A stretch of DNA of 64,000 bases from positions 23,629,710 through 23,693,709 of the forward strand of contig OX235271.1 of NCBI GenBank assembly GCA_944472155.2. The letters are read 5' to 3'. Below are positions 1 to 12,100 of the stretch, in pieces; position 1 is the stretch's first letter; each line of letters opens with the position of its first letter. The position numbers and the translations under genes are program-made. Below the pieces are notes generated by a model. It saw nothing but the letters and a program-made list of their open reading frames with translations. It had not been told where the DNA came from and did not search any database. The stretch comes from Trichobilharzia szidati. Taxonomy: Eukaryota; Platyhelminthes; Trematoda; Strigeidida; Schistosomatidae.

Positions 1-654
1 GCTATGAGTTGAATTTTCACCCAAACATGACTAGTGAGAATAGATGTAATTTGTATCAGAATAAATCACAATAATCACTGTTAAAAAAACATTAAGCCTT
101 TCATTCAGTCTACTTCAGGATAGGTTAATCCCCAATTTTCTGTAGCTTCTTCGATTCTCTTTATTCATCTACACAACCTTCCGATCATCTGCTTCATAGC
201 AGCTTCACCGATTGATTATACAAACTACAGTTAGCTCTGCAGAGGAAACCATTCCACATAATATTAATTATATCTCTTGTTATGGGCAGCCTACACTCTA
301 CTGGTAGCTACACTTAAACCGTCATCGAATTCGATCGTCAGCTTACCCCGCTATGTAGTTGTGTACACTAGTGGGTGGGTGACGAGTGTCAAATTTAATT
401 AAGTGGTCCATCTCATTCAACAACTCAGTTAACTAATGGTATGTAAAGGGGAACAAAATATTTTCAAATCGGTTGCATACTATTAAAATTAGAAACTTAT
501 CACTCAATAAATCAATGTTTTCTCGCCTCATTCACTAACCTTTAAAGCAGCTGAGCTATCCAAACTGTCATTTGACCGTAGTTCAATGAAACATGATAGA
601 TTACGTGCCTAAAATAAAGTAGAATGAAAGTATGATAACAAAATGCAACAAATA
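1..654. other. Unassigned intronic sequence
   Basis: AT-rich sequence within intron 11 of the DOCK gene. No coding potential, repeat or RNA motif could be supported by reading both strands. Confidence 0.4.
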
Positions 655-659
655 TAAAT

Positions 660-1050
660 GTTTACAAGGTTTCATTATAAGCTGATATTGGTTAGAGAAC
701 CAATGGAAAACCAGCACCGAAGTACTCAACAGTCGCTTAGTCCTGGTGGTTGGAATTCTTCATCAGTACGCACCTATCTCCGGAGTTCAAACCAAGGACC
801 TTACGGTTACAAGGCGAATTCATATGTCTCAGTGGCTACTGTATGGTCTACAGGCTCGTCCTGTAACCGTAAGATCCTGGGTTCGAATCCTGGCGGTGGG
901 TGTGTGCTACTGGGGAGTCCCGAGCACTAGGACGAAACAGCGAGCAGCCCAGTACTCCCTGGTGGTTTCACAACGGTCATCCAACCGATTTCAGCTAATG
1001 ACAGAATCCGGTAAGCAATCAAATTAAATCCCTGCAAACCAACACTTGAA
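660..1050. mobile_element. Hammerhead-type tRNA SINE, inverted pair
   Basis: Left part (660-815) is a minus copy, right part (820-1050) a plus copy. The plus copy has a tRNA-like box B (GGGTTCGAATCC at 889-900), followed by a decayed hammerhead-type segment (GGAGTCCC..TAGGACGAAACAG) and the shared tail ending CTGCAAACCAACACTTGAA. The same family recurs at least eight times in the window, usually as inverted pairs. Confidence 0.75.
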
Positions 1051-1239
1051 AACATGAAAAGCTTTTTTAAAAAGGGACACTGAAATCCGTAGTACTTTAA
1101 AATTTAACAAATAAGAATCATTGAATTTTTTAGATTCTCCCGTCGATTGACTGGACCAAAGTGCTCGGTCTCAGGTTGACATGTCGGCTTCTTGTGCAGA
1201 TGCTTCGATGATGTCTGGGCATGTAATCAGAATTTAATT

Positions 1240-1485
1240 ATTGGATGATGACTAGCAGTGGAATCCAGGATGCCCATTTCGTCCTATTTGGGACTCGTCA
1301 ACTGGATGTATCTGCATTCCCCAGTGGGTGATGATGTTCCCACCGAGGCAAATAACTATGGGCACTGGGTTCGAGCCCCGGTGGGAACATCATCACTCAC
1401 TGGGAAATGCAGGTACATCCAGTTGACGAGTCCCAAATGGGACGAAATGCGCATCCTGGATTCCACTGCTAGTCACCATCCACCA
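1240..1485. mobile_element. Fold-back of two Sm-alpha-type hammerhead elements
   Basis: The minus-oriented arm (about 1245-1340) and plus-oriented arm (about 1381-1480) are near-perfect inverted copies. Each holds a schistosome hammerhead: stem I (CATCCAG / CTGGATTCC), stem II GTCCCAAATGGGAC or GTCCCAAATAGGAC, GAAA, and a palindromic stem III ending before the expected cleavage C. In both arms the core reads TTGACGA where CTGANGA is expected. A tRNA box B (GGGTTCGAGCCCC) lies in the loop. Confidence 0.8.
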
Positions 1486-1489
1486 AGTA

Positions 1490-2179
1490 AATCAGAGTCA
1501 TCTTTAAATCATTCTCCACACTGAACAAAACAAACAACACTGAGTTGGGACAAATCAGTTAAAAGGCTAATAACAAGAATACAGAGTGTACAGTCTTATA
1601 TTTCCTGTGGTTAAAAAAATAAGGTTAGTAAGTACAGGAGAAATCGATACTGTGAAACATCACTTTCTTTAGATGATAAACAGTAAGGAAAGAAAATGAT
1701 GAGTAGCATTGTAACCATTGACATAGGACAATATTAATTGTTGTTTGTTGAATAGACTTCAAATTTTTGTCAGCCTAGAAGAAAGAATGATAGCAATAAG
1801 CATATGGGCGAAAAGGCAAACAACGACTATTTTTTCAAAGAATCAATTGTAAAATTTCAAACAAATCTCTGGATCTTTTTTATGTATCTGCGTTCTCTGA
1901 GATGGGTAATTTAATTTGGAAGCTTCCACTACCCTTCCACCGACAACACTTTCAGTGCAGGCCTTAATACAAAGTGAATTTATTTGAATTCTCCATGAAC
2001 GATGATTTGATTGTATCTCCTGACAACCACTGTTGTGATAGGTTATTAATTTACGTCTCTATTGATCATCTTAATTGACTTGGTATTTGAACTTTCTTGT
2101 CATGTAATGATTTACTTTTAATTAGTTGGTAGATTTGATCGATAGTTATATGCCTTTTAGTCACTGATTCATCTACGTA
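1490..2179. other. Unassigned intronic sequence
   Basis: AT-rich, no open frame or recognised repeat. Part of DOCK intron 11. Confidence 0.4.
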
Positions 2180-2184
2180 TCAAG

Positions 2185-2395
2185 CTTCTAGAAATTCCCT
2201 GGCATCTTTTTTGGTGTTTCCATCGTTTAGAATATCTACATTTTCCAGGTCAAATTGGTGTCCATAGTTATCTACATGCATCGACATGAAAGAATGCACC
2301 TCTTGTCTTTTGACAGCTAGTTTATTATTCGTGGATTCGAAGTCTTCTCTGAAGCTCTGAGTTGTGATAAGATTCAACCAGAAAATCACAGACTA
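2185..2395 (-). pseudogene. Penelope-like element fragment, GIY-YIG C-terminal end
   Basis: The minus-strand frame reads NNKLAVKRQEVHSF, MHVDNYGHQFDLENVDIL and DAREFLEA. These match the endonuclease end of the PLE array at 42-49 kb ([37 protein letters not shown]). Only about 60 codons remain; the reverse transcriptase part is absent. It is an old relative of the young array, not a functional gene. Confidence 0.8.
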
Positions 2396-2878
2396 ACAGC
2401 TCTATGCTGACCTGATGTAAATTTCCTTTCAATCACTATTGATTAATAAAACACGTAGTGTTCACCAAAGAGTCTCTTTTCGGCGGCGAATTCATCCACA
2501 CTTAGCTGTACAATCGCAATTATGTGTACTTATTTTTGCATGTGTGTGAACACTAGGTTTCTCCGACAGGAATAAAAATAAGTCAGGTCATTGTTGTCAA
2601 GATATTTCAAAAATGTGGTGAGTAATCACAGTGTAACTGGGGGTGGGGTTTTGAAGATTGGTAAGAAGATGGTGGTGATGTGTTGTCAAAAAAAAATATT
2701 TAGTGACACATAGAAGAAGTTGAATAAATGTAATACAGTTACGTAGTGAGATGGGTTGTTTAATGTGACTGAGTTGTGATTAGGATGAATATAGGAACGA
2801 AGGAAATATGAAATTATGTAAGAGTTCCAAGAATTACAAATGTTGTAAGGAGTTAGAGGAAAAACATGATAGTAGAAG

Positions 2879-3210
2879 TGTAACGACAGAAGACAAGAGT
2901 CAGGCAACAGATCATTTATTAAGGAAATCAACGCATATTTATATATTTCATGTACATTACTATGGATATTTAAGTAAACAAACACAGTCTTCCGATTGGT
3001 TGTTTCTCACTTAAAGTTAATCTTTCATCTATTTATGACTGTTTCTTGAATGTCAAATCCCCTATATGTTAACTGCATCCGCCTACGCAAAGTCTGCTAT
3101 GGTCGGTTTTGAATCAATCTTTGTTCACATTTTCTCACGACAAATCTTGGGAACGTAAATATTGACGTAAATTACTGTCTACCAATTTGGCTAGTAGACA
3201 GCTCTCACCA
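2879..3210 (-). mobile_element. Solo LTR, 332 bp, with 6-bp target duplication
   Basis: Read on the minus strand the unit begins TGGTGAGAGCTG and ends TGTCGTTACA, the TG...CA ends of an LTR. TAGAAG lies directly on both sides (2873-2878 and 3211-3216). A second copy is at 59079-59390 in the opposite orientation. Inside are a TATA-like ATATATAAATATGCG and an AATAAA signal. The parent family was not identified. Confidence 0.75.
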
Positions 3211-3216
3211 TAGAAG

Positions 3217-4305
3217 TAGTGGTTGAATGATTTCCTTTTGTATGCATAAACGCTAGTTTCTCCAACTGAATGGTTAAAGCTTCAGCTATGCAGCCAAGGA
3301 GACGAAAGCGCATAGTGCCTTTGGTAAGTTGTTCTTCACTTTGTAGATCACTTTGAAGGAGGAGGAGGCGTTTGTTGAGATGGAATGACCAGTGTCGACT
3401 AGATTTTCGATTATCACACTCCTTATACAGTCACTATTACCTTTTTTGTAGCCATATGGGATAGCGTTGTCGAACCCTTTTGGACAAGATAGGCGTCAAA
3501 CTACCAATATATACCTGACTCCACAGCAACAGGTCAACTGACAAATGCATATAGAAGTCACCAGATACGGGATCTTGTCTTTAAGGCTTCTACAGGTCAA
3601 CGGACAACTGAAGAACACGACTCTTAGTGTTGCTGAGAAGAATGTTCTCTTTCAATATGCTGAAATTCTTCTCTTGAGGATATCACAACCTACGTCTCCG
3701 TTGAAATCCGGATTAAATGAATGAGTGCTACGTGTGTAACACATCCATGCATCATTATGAATATACAATAAGTTTTTTCTTCAATTAGATCTTTCCAATT
3801 CTAATCTACTTGAATTACACATAAGTAGAGTTTGATGACTTGTCGATTTAACCAAATCACAGTAGTAATAATTTGAAAGCCATTGATTCGATTCGAATCA
3901 GTATCTCTCAAACAACAAATGAATCATAAGAATAGAAATCTCAGAAGCGAGAATAAAATGTCCAGTGTCAAAATAATAATAATTATTATTATAAATACAC
4001 CAATATTTCAGACACAAATAAAAAGCTTTTTGATCAATGTATGGATATACGCAGACAAAATTGCGGTTGAATGCTTCAAACAAATATGACATTTTGTATT
4101 TGACATTCATACACCAACTACAAATGATGGGGCTTTTTCACTGACGCTTTGCTATATAAGTGTTACTAATAACTTTGATAAAGCCATTTTATTGTTGTTG
4201 TTTTTTTTAATGAAATATTGTTTTGTTCCTCAACCAATCTCTAATGGAGTTATAGATGTTGGTTATTTCAATCTTGACATTTGATACTGGTTTATCAAAT
4301 GTTAA
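3217..4305. other. Unassigned intronic sequence
   Basis: No gene or repeat family could be supported here. Short AAT/ATT runs near 3975-3992 are simple sequence. Confidence 0.35.
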
Positions 4306-4309
4306 CTCG

Positions 4310-4700
4310 CAGTTATTTCATTGGTTACAGAATCGACCACGAGCTGATATCACACTGGATTGATACTCACTAGCGACTGGCCCTATAGAGGAAATCGTAC
4401 CCGGAGGGGTTCACGAAGTCAGGCGGCAAGAGGAGAGTTACTCACTTATGACAGTGACTGGCGATTGCGCTAATTACATGTCACAAATTGGCAAAAGTTG
4501 GAATTCATACACTAATGGGTCGGGTGCCAGTGGGTTAATATTCTACGAGTTCACCTTGTAACTAGTAGGTGTTGGGTTCGAACCCCGGTGGTGGGGGCAC
4601 GTACTGCTGAGCAGTCCCAAATTTAGACAGAACAGCTGTTCAGTGCTCCCAGGCTTTCTATTGGTTCTCTGGCTGATGTCAGTTCGTGATCGATCCTGAT
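4310..4700 (+). mobile_element. Hammerhead-type tRNA SINE, fragment
   Basis: Contains a tRNA-like GGGTTCGAACCCCGG and then CTGCTGAGCAGTCCC..AGACAGAACAGCTGTTCAG, a decayed version of the hammerhead segment of this family. The 3' part continues with the family's CTCTGGCTGATGTCAGTTCGTGATC tail (4669-4693). Confidence 0.65.
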
Positions 4701-4954
4701 GCTAGTTTGTTTGAAAACAATGTCAATTATGTTGGTTATGACCGATAAAAATGAAACTGACACAGAATAAATGGTGATGGACTTAAACAAACTGTCAAAC
4801 TAAAATGACCAATTGTCATCGTACTCAAACATCTGTAAGTCAGCCTAACACTAAAAAAGTTTAAATAGCTCAGTCACATTGTTTATAAAAAATTAAGCTG
4901 TGACAGACAGACAATAAGTCTATAAATATACAACTATTCGTGACTAACGCCAAC

Positions 4955-5135
4955 AGACAAGAAAACATTATTGGACTAAGTTTCTCGTGCTGTTTTCCGG
5001 TGTGGCGTTGCTGGAATCACATGCAACTTTCCCTCTATTCCAGGCTAGTACACCAGACGAGGTTTAGGAGTACACCGACCGGGAATCGAACGTTGGCTAC
5101 GCGCGTGGTTATCAGACATTCCACCATGATAAATC
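4955..5135 (-). mobile_element. tRNA-derived SINE, type II, degenerate
   Basis: The minus-strand tRNA-like part has a damaged box B (GGGAATCGAACG on the plus strand at 5082-5093). The surrounding sequence matches the better copies at 7015-7235 and 12515-12755. Confidence 0.6.
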
Positions 5136-5540
5136 AACAGAAAATTAAAAGCATCAACTGACAATAACCAGATAATCATCACGGGTGCCTAATGTGACCA
5201 TCATCATTTTTAATATCACTAAAGTGTCAATGCCATTACTGTACGTCATTCTGAGTCATGAAAAATTCTGGTTAAGTCGTAGGGATGTTGCGGACCAATG
5301 TATGAAACGAATCCATGTAATATTTGACTGGTGGTTTTGGTGAAGTAAGGTGTGTGTGTGAGTGCAGACTGCACGAGTGGGATCCTCCGGGTGATAACCA
5401 ATGACTGGAGACGATCGGTAGCATAGCTTTAAACCGTTTACAAAGATGCAGATGCATTCGCTCCTTGTTACTGTACAGATCCAGAGAATCCTGATTAATC
5501 TTCATTTGATTATCTTCTCCCACATACGTATTACTCAATA

Positions 5541-6535
5541 ATAATAATCATTATTATTATTGTTTCTTTTAGTTTGTAGAGGAACATAGAGCTTCAGCTA
5601 CACTATTGCGTTCGGTTCGCTGCCAACGTTTTCTCCTGACTCCGTGTTTGCCCACATGCTTTCATTTCGTCTTCACATAACCATCTCCGTGTTACCCTCG
5701 CAGTGACAACCAACTCGCCGCTTCCCATTCGAGTAATGGGCTGGCGTGTGATGTCACTTGGTGATTTTCTCAGAGTATGGCCAATCCACCTCCACTTCAT
5801 CCTGCATATTTCTTGCACAATTGGTTCCCGCTAGGTCGGTTCGCTCATTGCCAGAGATCCCTCATTACTGCTGATCTTTTCTGGCCGGTCATCTGATCTT
5901 GAGTATTGAGCACAGGCAGCTGTTGATGAAGGCCTGTAGTTTGTTCAAGGTGCTTCTCATGACGCTCCAAGTCTCTGACTGACTTCACATTGGAGTTGAA
6001 AATCCGCATCTTGTTTTTCATGCTGAGTGCTCCCCACAGACTTGAGAGTAATGAAAGCTTACCTTGTTTTCCCGATCCTTGCTTTCATATCTTCGTCAGT
6101 TCTGCCCTCAGTTGAAACGACGTTGCTTCCCAGGTAGGTAGACAGGTAAAGGAGGTTGCTTCTCTCGGATTTATCCCATTTATGCTGATTGCTATTGCTG
6201 TTGGCCAGGAATCTTCATCACCTCTGTTTTCTCTATGTTCATCTGAAGTAAGTCCCATCTTTGATATAAGAAAAATACATATGGTCTTCCTATCAGGAAG
6301 CTTATCAACAAACTCACACGACTTTGTCAAACTGAAGCAAGATTCACAAATCATCGGATTTTTAACAGTCGATGTTTAAAAAATCATATAATTCCGAAAT
6401 ATTTACGTCTATCTTTGATGTTTCTTCTTCCGACTTGTTGCTTTTCACTTGCATATCCTCCAGTTTGTGGGAAATCAGAAAACAAATATCATCAGCAAAG
6501 TCTAGATCCATTTAATGCCATTCATTCAATAATAC
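5541..6535 (-). mobile_element. LINE-A (RTE-like) 3' part, interrupted
   Basis: The minus strand encodes decayed C-terminal LINE protein, for example [11 protein letters not shown] and SGELVVTARVTRR, and ends in an (AAT)n-type tail at 5541-5562. The same C-terminal block is seen in at least eight copies here. At 6266-6410 a 145-bp sequence is inserted between two copies of ATCTTTGAT; the LINE then resumes. Confidence 0.75.
6266..6410. mobile_element. 145-bp insertion inside LINE-A, flanked by ATCTTTGAT
   Basis: The two flanking 9-mers (6257-6265 and 6411-6419) look like a target-site duplication, because the corresponding place in the LINE-A copy at 11895-11920 is uninterrupted. The inserted sequence was not recognised. 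Confidence 0.6.
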
Positions 6536-6539
6536 TTTC

Positions 6540-7010
6540 ATTATACTTCGTTATCCTACTTTCACATGTGTTTTTTTTCTACGCTGTAGCAACTAGAAGT
6601 ACTTCGCCTTTTACAAAGTTCAAAGTAAGTCAGTCAAATTCAAGGAATAATAATAATAATCAGAAACTGGTCGATTCAAAAGAGAGAAAGATAAAAAGAC
6701 ATTTGAGAAATGGAGTGAGAAAAAGAAAAGGTCAGTGAAATACCATAGTTGATTGTACAACATTTTGTGCATCATTTAAGTAAAACTAAGAAGAATAAAC
6801 ATTATGCACATCAATAAAAATACTTTTTTTTCCTCTTCTCCTATTATTCCCATTTAACCAAAACAAAAAAAGAATCAGTGTGAACTGACATTTAGAGGTT
6901 ATATGGAAGAGAAAAACAGGCATGCATCCCTAAAACAATAATAATAATAAACACATCAGCTATTCATTCTTCTTTCATTTGCATAATTTTTTTTCCTTCA
7001 CGTTCCCCAT
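6540..7010. other. Unassigned intronic sequence
   Basis: AT-rich with several A runs; nothing coding was supported. Confidence 0.35.
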
Positions 7011-7014
7011 TGGA

Positions 7015-7235
7015 ATATAGGGCTTTCAGCTAGTGGCTTGAAGTTTCTGTAGCGGTGGTGTTTATTGTTACAGGATGGGGTTGCTAGCCTCATGCCCAAC
7101 CTTTCCTCTTCACCAGCATTATTTCTGGCTCAGCGAGGTAAAGGAGTGCGTCTGTGGCCGGGGATCGAACCCCGGATCACGTGCATGGTCGGCGAGCGTC
7201 ATAACCGCTATGCCACCGACGCCATTTGCATAATG
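7015..7235 (-). mobile_element. tRNA-derived SINE, type II
   Basis: The minus strand reads a tRNA-like head with box B GGGGTTCGATCCCCGG, then a body with GGTTGGGCATGAGGCTAGCAA, then a tail (..CTTCAAGCCACTAGCTGAAAG..CCCTATATTCC). The tail resembles the LINE-A 3' end. Confidence 0.8.
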
Positions 7236-7364
7236 CATCAGTTAATATTCTCTCAGTAGGAAGGAAATCATAACTGGAACAAATCAGCACTTTGACACTG
7301 AATAATCCTGCACTGGATCCTAAAGGTTACAACAAACTGGAATTAGTTTTTTCGATAAATTACT

Positions 7365-7430
7365 ACTATTATTATTCCATTGGGTTCCGGATGGAACATT
7401 GTGCTTCAACAACACATCACCATTGTTATT
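7365..7430 (-). mobile_element. LINE-A 3'-tail fragment
   Basis: TTATTATTCCATTGGGTTCC followed by GGATGGAACATTGTGCTTCA is the inverted 3' end of LINE-A with its trinucleotide tail. Confidence 0.55.
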
Positions 7431-7434
7431 CAAG

Positions 7435-8135
7435 TGTTGGTTTGTAGGGATTTGATTGGTTACAGGATTTTCACCATGGGCTGACATTAGTTAGAGAACC
7501 ATTGGAAAACCTGGGAGTACTGGACAACTGTTTCGTCCTACTACCTGGGACTCTTCAGCAGTACGCACCCACTGGGATTCAAACCCAGGACCTTCTGGTT
7601 ACAAGGCGAGATCGTATACCATTAAGCCACTGGGACCCGATCCAATGGCCAACCCATGAATTCTAACTTCTGCCAATTCGCGACATGGCGCGACCCCTAG
7701 CCAATGTCTTCGGCGAGTATTTATCCTCACACCCGACCTGCTACACCCTACTGGTCACGACTTCTCACTAGAACCCCAGGTAACTACCTACCTGAATAGG
7801 GCAAGCCGCTAGTGAGCATGTCATTCTAGTGAGAAGTCGTGACCAGCAGGGTGCAGCAGGTCGGGTGTGAGGACAAATACTAGCGACATTGGCTAGGAGT
7901 CGCGCTATGTCGTGAATTGGCAGAAGTTAGAATTCATGGGCCATTGGATCGGGTCCCAGTGGCTTAATGGTATACGAGCTCGCCTTGTAACCAGAAGGTC
8001 CTGGGTTCGAATCCCGGTGGGTGCGTACTGATGAAGAGTCCCAAACTAGGACGGAGGAAACAGCTGTCCAGTACTCCCAGGTATTCCAATGGTTCTCTAA
8101 CTAATGTCAGCCCATGATGAAAATCCTGTAAACAT
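7435..8135. mobile_element. Hammerhead-type tRNA SINE, ~340-bp-arm inverted pair
   Basis: Minus copy at 7435-7785 and plus copy at 7800-8135, meeting near 7790. The plus copy has box A-like GTGGCTTAATGGTATACGAG, box B GGGTTCGAATCCC, then ACTGATGAAGAGTCCC..TAGGACGGAGGAAACAGCTGTCC. The whole block could fold into one long hairpin. Confidence 0.8.
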
Positions 8136-8139
8136 CTCC

Positions 8140-8590
8140 ATTGTGTCCAGTTCTCTACACTCCTTTTCATCTGACTCCACGATTGCCCATGGACTTTTAT
8201 TTCCCCACATCACCATCGGGTCCACAAACCCAACTCGTCAATTTCCACTCGAGTGTTTTGGATTCCATTGCCTGGTGGAGCCATGTATTCGTTTGACCAC
8301 CAACCACCACTAGCAGCTACTTTCCAACCTCATCGATACTATATCAGTCAGCTAACATTGCCCGTCGTCCAGGAAGGCAATCAATGGTTAGACATGCATG
8401 CGTAACACATGCCCTAACCATCTCACTCAATCAATGTAACTGCTCTACAGCTTCGTCAGTTGATTTCCCCCCCCTTACCCACCACTCGACCGAAGCCTAA
8501 CCATCTCAATATTACTCACCCTATTACACCTACCATGTAAGAAGGGAGATAGAACGCAGACGTACATGATCAAAGACAACTAGCCATTAA
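8140..8590 (-). mobile_element. LINE-A / LINE-B fragments (minus)
   Basis: 8140-8275 resembles LINE-A C-terminal coding sequence read backwards; 8275-8590 matches the LINE-B 3' coding part (inverted motifs for the CATGCATGCGTAACACATG and CTCAATATTACTCACC stretches seen in other copies). All frames are broken. Confidence 0.65.
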
Positions 8591-8812
8591 TTAAGTGTGC
8601 GAAAAACAATAAGCCACTAGCGACACAAAATATTTCTCAGACAGGCAATGTTAAACCTAAATAGAAGATGACTTCTATGCACAATGAAAAGGAAGAAAGA
8701 AAGGAACATTTTCGAATATCATTTAAATATTTCGAAGTCAAGATGGCTTTGGTTACAGTTCTACAACACTACGATAAATTACTAAAAATAATAATAATAA
8801 AATAACATTTAC

Positions 8813-9144
8813 CCTTGGAAAACTGTGTTTCACAGATAAATTTAATGATTTCGGGCACACATAAAGAGTGTTGAAGAATGAAGTGAACGGTAGTAACTTT
8901 GAAGTTGTACTATGCTGTGCGCTTTGCACACCATACTCCATTCGATCTAGAGAATTTGTGCGAGTTTGAATTGCACTGGTGTTGATGATTTTCGGTAGAT
9001 CATTAGATGCAGAGACAAGCGTACCGGGTAAACTTCCCATACTAATATTTGACATTAAAGAATCTCTGTTACTTTTACCAGTTAATGAATTGTTCAGAAA
9101 ACTTCTTTGAAGACTTCCTGTACGGGATAGTGAATTAGTATCAT
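8813..9144 (-). CDS. DOCK9/10/11: DOCK exon 11 (residues 974-1084), last exon in the window
   Basis: The acceptor ATTTTTAG completes an Asp codon; the donor is AGG|GTAAAT (phase 0). After a Ser-rich part, [20 protein letters not shown] fits the CRPYRVYKNQIYIYPKHLKY segment of DOCK10, and the exon ends at HSFPR, just where the family continues with KARNI. No continuation was found in 1-8812, so intron 11 is at least 8.8 kb. Confidence 0.85.
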
Positions 9145-12100
9145 CTAAAAATTGTGTACAAGAACAGGAAACAGGAAAGATAGGATGGGAGGGAGGGGGA
9201 ATAAGGAAAACTTAGACCTGTTGATTGGTAGTTACCATTCAAACAAGTACCTTTTATTTACTCTACCTGTCACTACACAACGATTGATTGTATATTTTGT
9301 TCTGGCTACTTCTGAATTTTCTCCCGTTTCTCCTACTCCAGCTCCTAGGTTATCAGTATCAACTATCCTAATCACTTCAAACCATTACGGTAAGCAATGC
9401 TGAACTCGTTATGCAACACATCCTTTTTCATCATGAGCTGATATCAGTTAGAGAACCATTGGAAAATCTCGAAAAATGGTTTGATGCTACATCGTGGATT
9501 GGCAGAAGTTAGAATTCATGAACTGGCTGGCCACTGGATCAAGTCCCAGTGAGTGGCTGCTTAATGGTCTACCAGCTAGCTCACCTTGTAACCAGAAGGT
9601 CTAGTGTTCCAACCCAGCTGGCGGTGGGTGCGTACTACCGAAGAGTCCTAAACTATAACGAAACAGCCATCCAGTACTCCCTGCAGGTTTTCCAATGGTT
9701 TTCTAACCGATGTCAACTTATGATGAAATCCTCCAACCAATCAGACAAAATCCCTACAAACCAATACTTTCAATAAACAGTTTATCGTACACTTCAGAAT
9801 ACCTCCTAGAGGCTCCGTGTTTACTGTGACTCCAAAAAAGAAGGAGTATCTGTAACTTTTAAGGAACAGTCTATTTACAATTGATAAAGGACTTAATTGG
9901 ATAGAATCATTAAAGTACAAAGTCTATCTGACAAATGTGATGCGATTACGCAGTGCATTCCGAACAATTTTTCAAGTTAATTCATACTTTTTTTTGAAAT
10001 AAAGGAATCGAAGGTCAATTGAAATATACAAGTAACACATGCATACGCAGAATGACAATAAACAACACTATTCTTGATAAAAATAATCTGATTATAATAT
10101 AAGGCAAGTTAAGTATATCAGTCGTGAAAATGTGTGTAATTCGATTATTCGAAGTGTGTGTGTGTTTCGCTCAATTGCATAATCCTACAACTTTTCACAA
10201 CACATGTCCAAATTTATAAAGCAGCGAACAAACTATTTTACACAAGATTGGTTTAATTCAGTCGTGTAAAACTTATGCTTTGATGTTTAAAGTCTCCTAC
10301 CACGACGACTACTACTACTACTATTAATCACCTGTTATTGATTTTGATTTGTGATACATTCTTACAACAGTTATTGATGCACACATGTAACACGCTTGGA
10401 TACGAATTGTGTGTGTGTGTGTGTTATTTAACACACATTTGGTAAACAGATGTTGAACAGCATATACATTTCAGAATAAATGACAAAATTAGCCACCATT
10501 CTATGCACCTCATCCATTCGCGATGATAATAGTTTCAGATTTGAAAAGTAAAGCGTACTGTTGAAGAGTCCAAAGGTAGGAAGAAACAGTCAACTGTCCA
10601 GTGCCCTGGTGCTGGTTTTCTAACCAATGTTAGCTCATGATGAAATCCCATCAGCAATCAAATCTAATCCCTGCAGACCAACACTTGAATACTAATCTGA
10701 TGCTCACTAGAGACTGGCCGTAGTCAGGGAAGTCGTGACCAGTGAGGTGCGGCAGGTAGGGTGTGAGGACAAATACTCGTCACCGCCGATGACACTGGCT
10801 AGTGCCAGTCACGTTATATCGTGAATTATTAGCAGAAGTTGGAATTCATGGACTGGCCACTGGAACGGGTCTCACTGGCTGAATGGTCTATGAGCCTACT
10901 GGCCTTGTGTAACCGGAAGGTCGTGGGGTTTGACATCTGGCGGTGGGTGAGTACTGTTGTAGAGTCCCTAACTAGTCTGACGAAACAGCTGGTTGTATAG
11001 TACTCCGGTTCTGGTTTTACAATGGTTCTCTAACTGATATCAGCTCTTGATGAAATCGTGTAACCAATCAAATCAGATCGTTGCGAACCAACCAACTTGT
11101 GAAAATCTAACTCTTACTCCCCGTTTATTATTTTATTCGAAGATTATTATTGTTTCCTTTAATTCTTACAGGAACATAGGGCTTCAGCCGCACATCTCCA
11201 TTCCGTTCGGTTCTCTGCTAGAGTCTTCACCTGGCTCCATGTCTGCCCACACGTTTTCATCTCCTCTTCACATCACCTCCTCCAAGTCACCCCACCTTCG
11301 CACTGACGACCAACTCGCCGCTTCCCTTTCGGGTTCCACTCAAGCAATGGCTTGTCTAGTGATGTCACTTGATCGTTTCCTCAGAGTATGGCCAGCCAAT
11401 CCATCTCCATTTCTTCCTGCCTATTTGTTTCACAATCGGTTCCTGCTGTGTTGGTTCGCTCATTGCCAGAGATCTCTGTTGCTGATATTTTCTGGTTGGC
11501 CATCTGATCTTGAGTATTGAGCGAATACAGCTGTTGATGAAGGTCTGTAGTTTGTTTGAGGTACTCTTTATGACGCGAAGTGCAAGTCTCTGATCCGTAT
11601 AGTAGCACTGACTGACTTCACATTGGAGTTGAAAATCCGGATCTTACTTTTGATGCTGAGTGTTGTTGACCTCCACACAGACTTGAGAGTAGTGAAAGCT
11701 TGTCTTGCTTTTCCCATTCTTGCTTTGATATCCTCGTCAGTTCCTTCCTCCTGTAGTTGAGCCGACGATGCTTCCCAGGTAGGTAGGTAAAGGAGGTCGC
11801 TTCTTTCAGATTCCTCCCATGCATGCTGGCTGATTGTTGTCTGCTGATGGTGTTGGCCTGGTATCTTCATCACCTCTGTTTTCTCTAAGTGCACATGAAG
11901 TCGTATCTATGATGCTTCTTCTGCCAACTTGTTACTTTTCACTTGCATATCTTCCAGTTTGTGGGAAATCAGAAAGCAAATATCATCAGCGAAGTCCAGA
12001 TCCTCCAAGTTTTTCGTTAGGGTCCATTTTATGCCTTCAATTAAATTATACATATATACTATAGTATTAAAAAATACCACGAACGTTCTAAATAAATTAT

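Noticed and set aside
889..915. Functional tRNA genes at the many GGTTCGAATCC sites
   Set aside because: None of the sites shows a full cloverleaf with intact acceptor stem; all continue into SINE bodies shared among copies.
658..1027. Overlapping open frames that look like short proteins
   Set aside because: They lie over an inverted SINE pair with tRNA box B sequences and have no protein family resemblance.
2686..2985. 99-codon minus frame as a gene
   Set aside because: It overlaps the solo LTR and shows no similarity or context; AT-rich chance frame.
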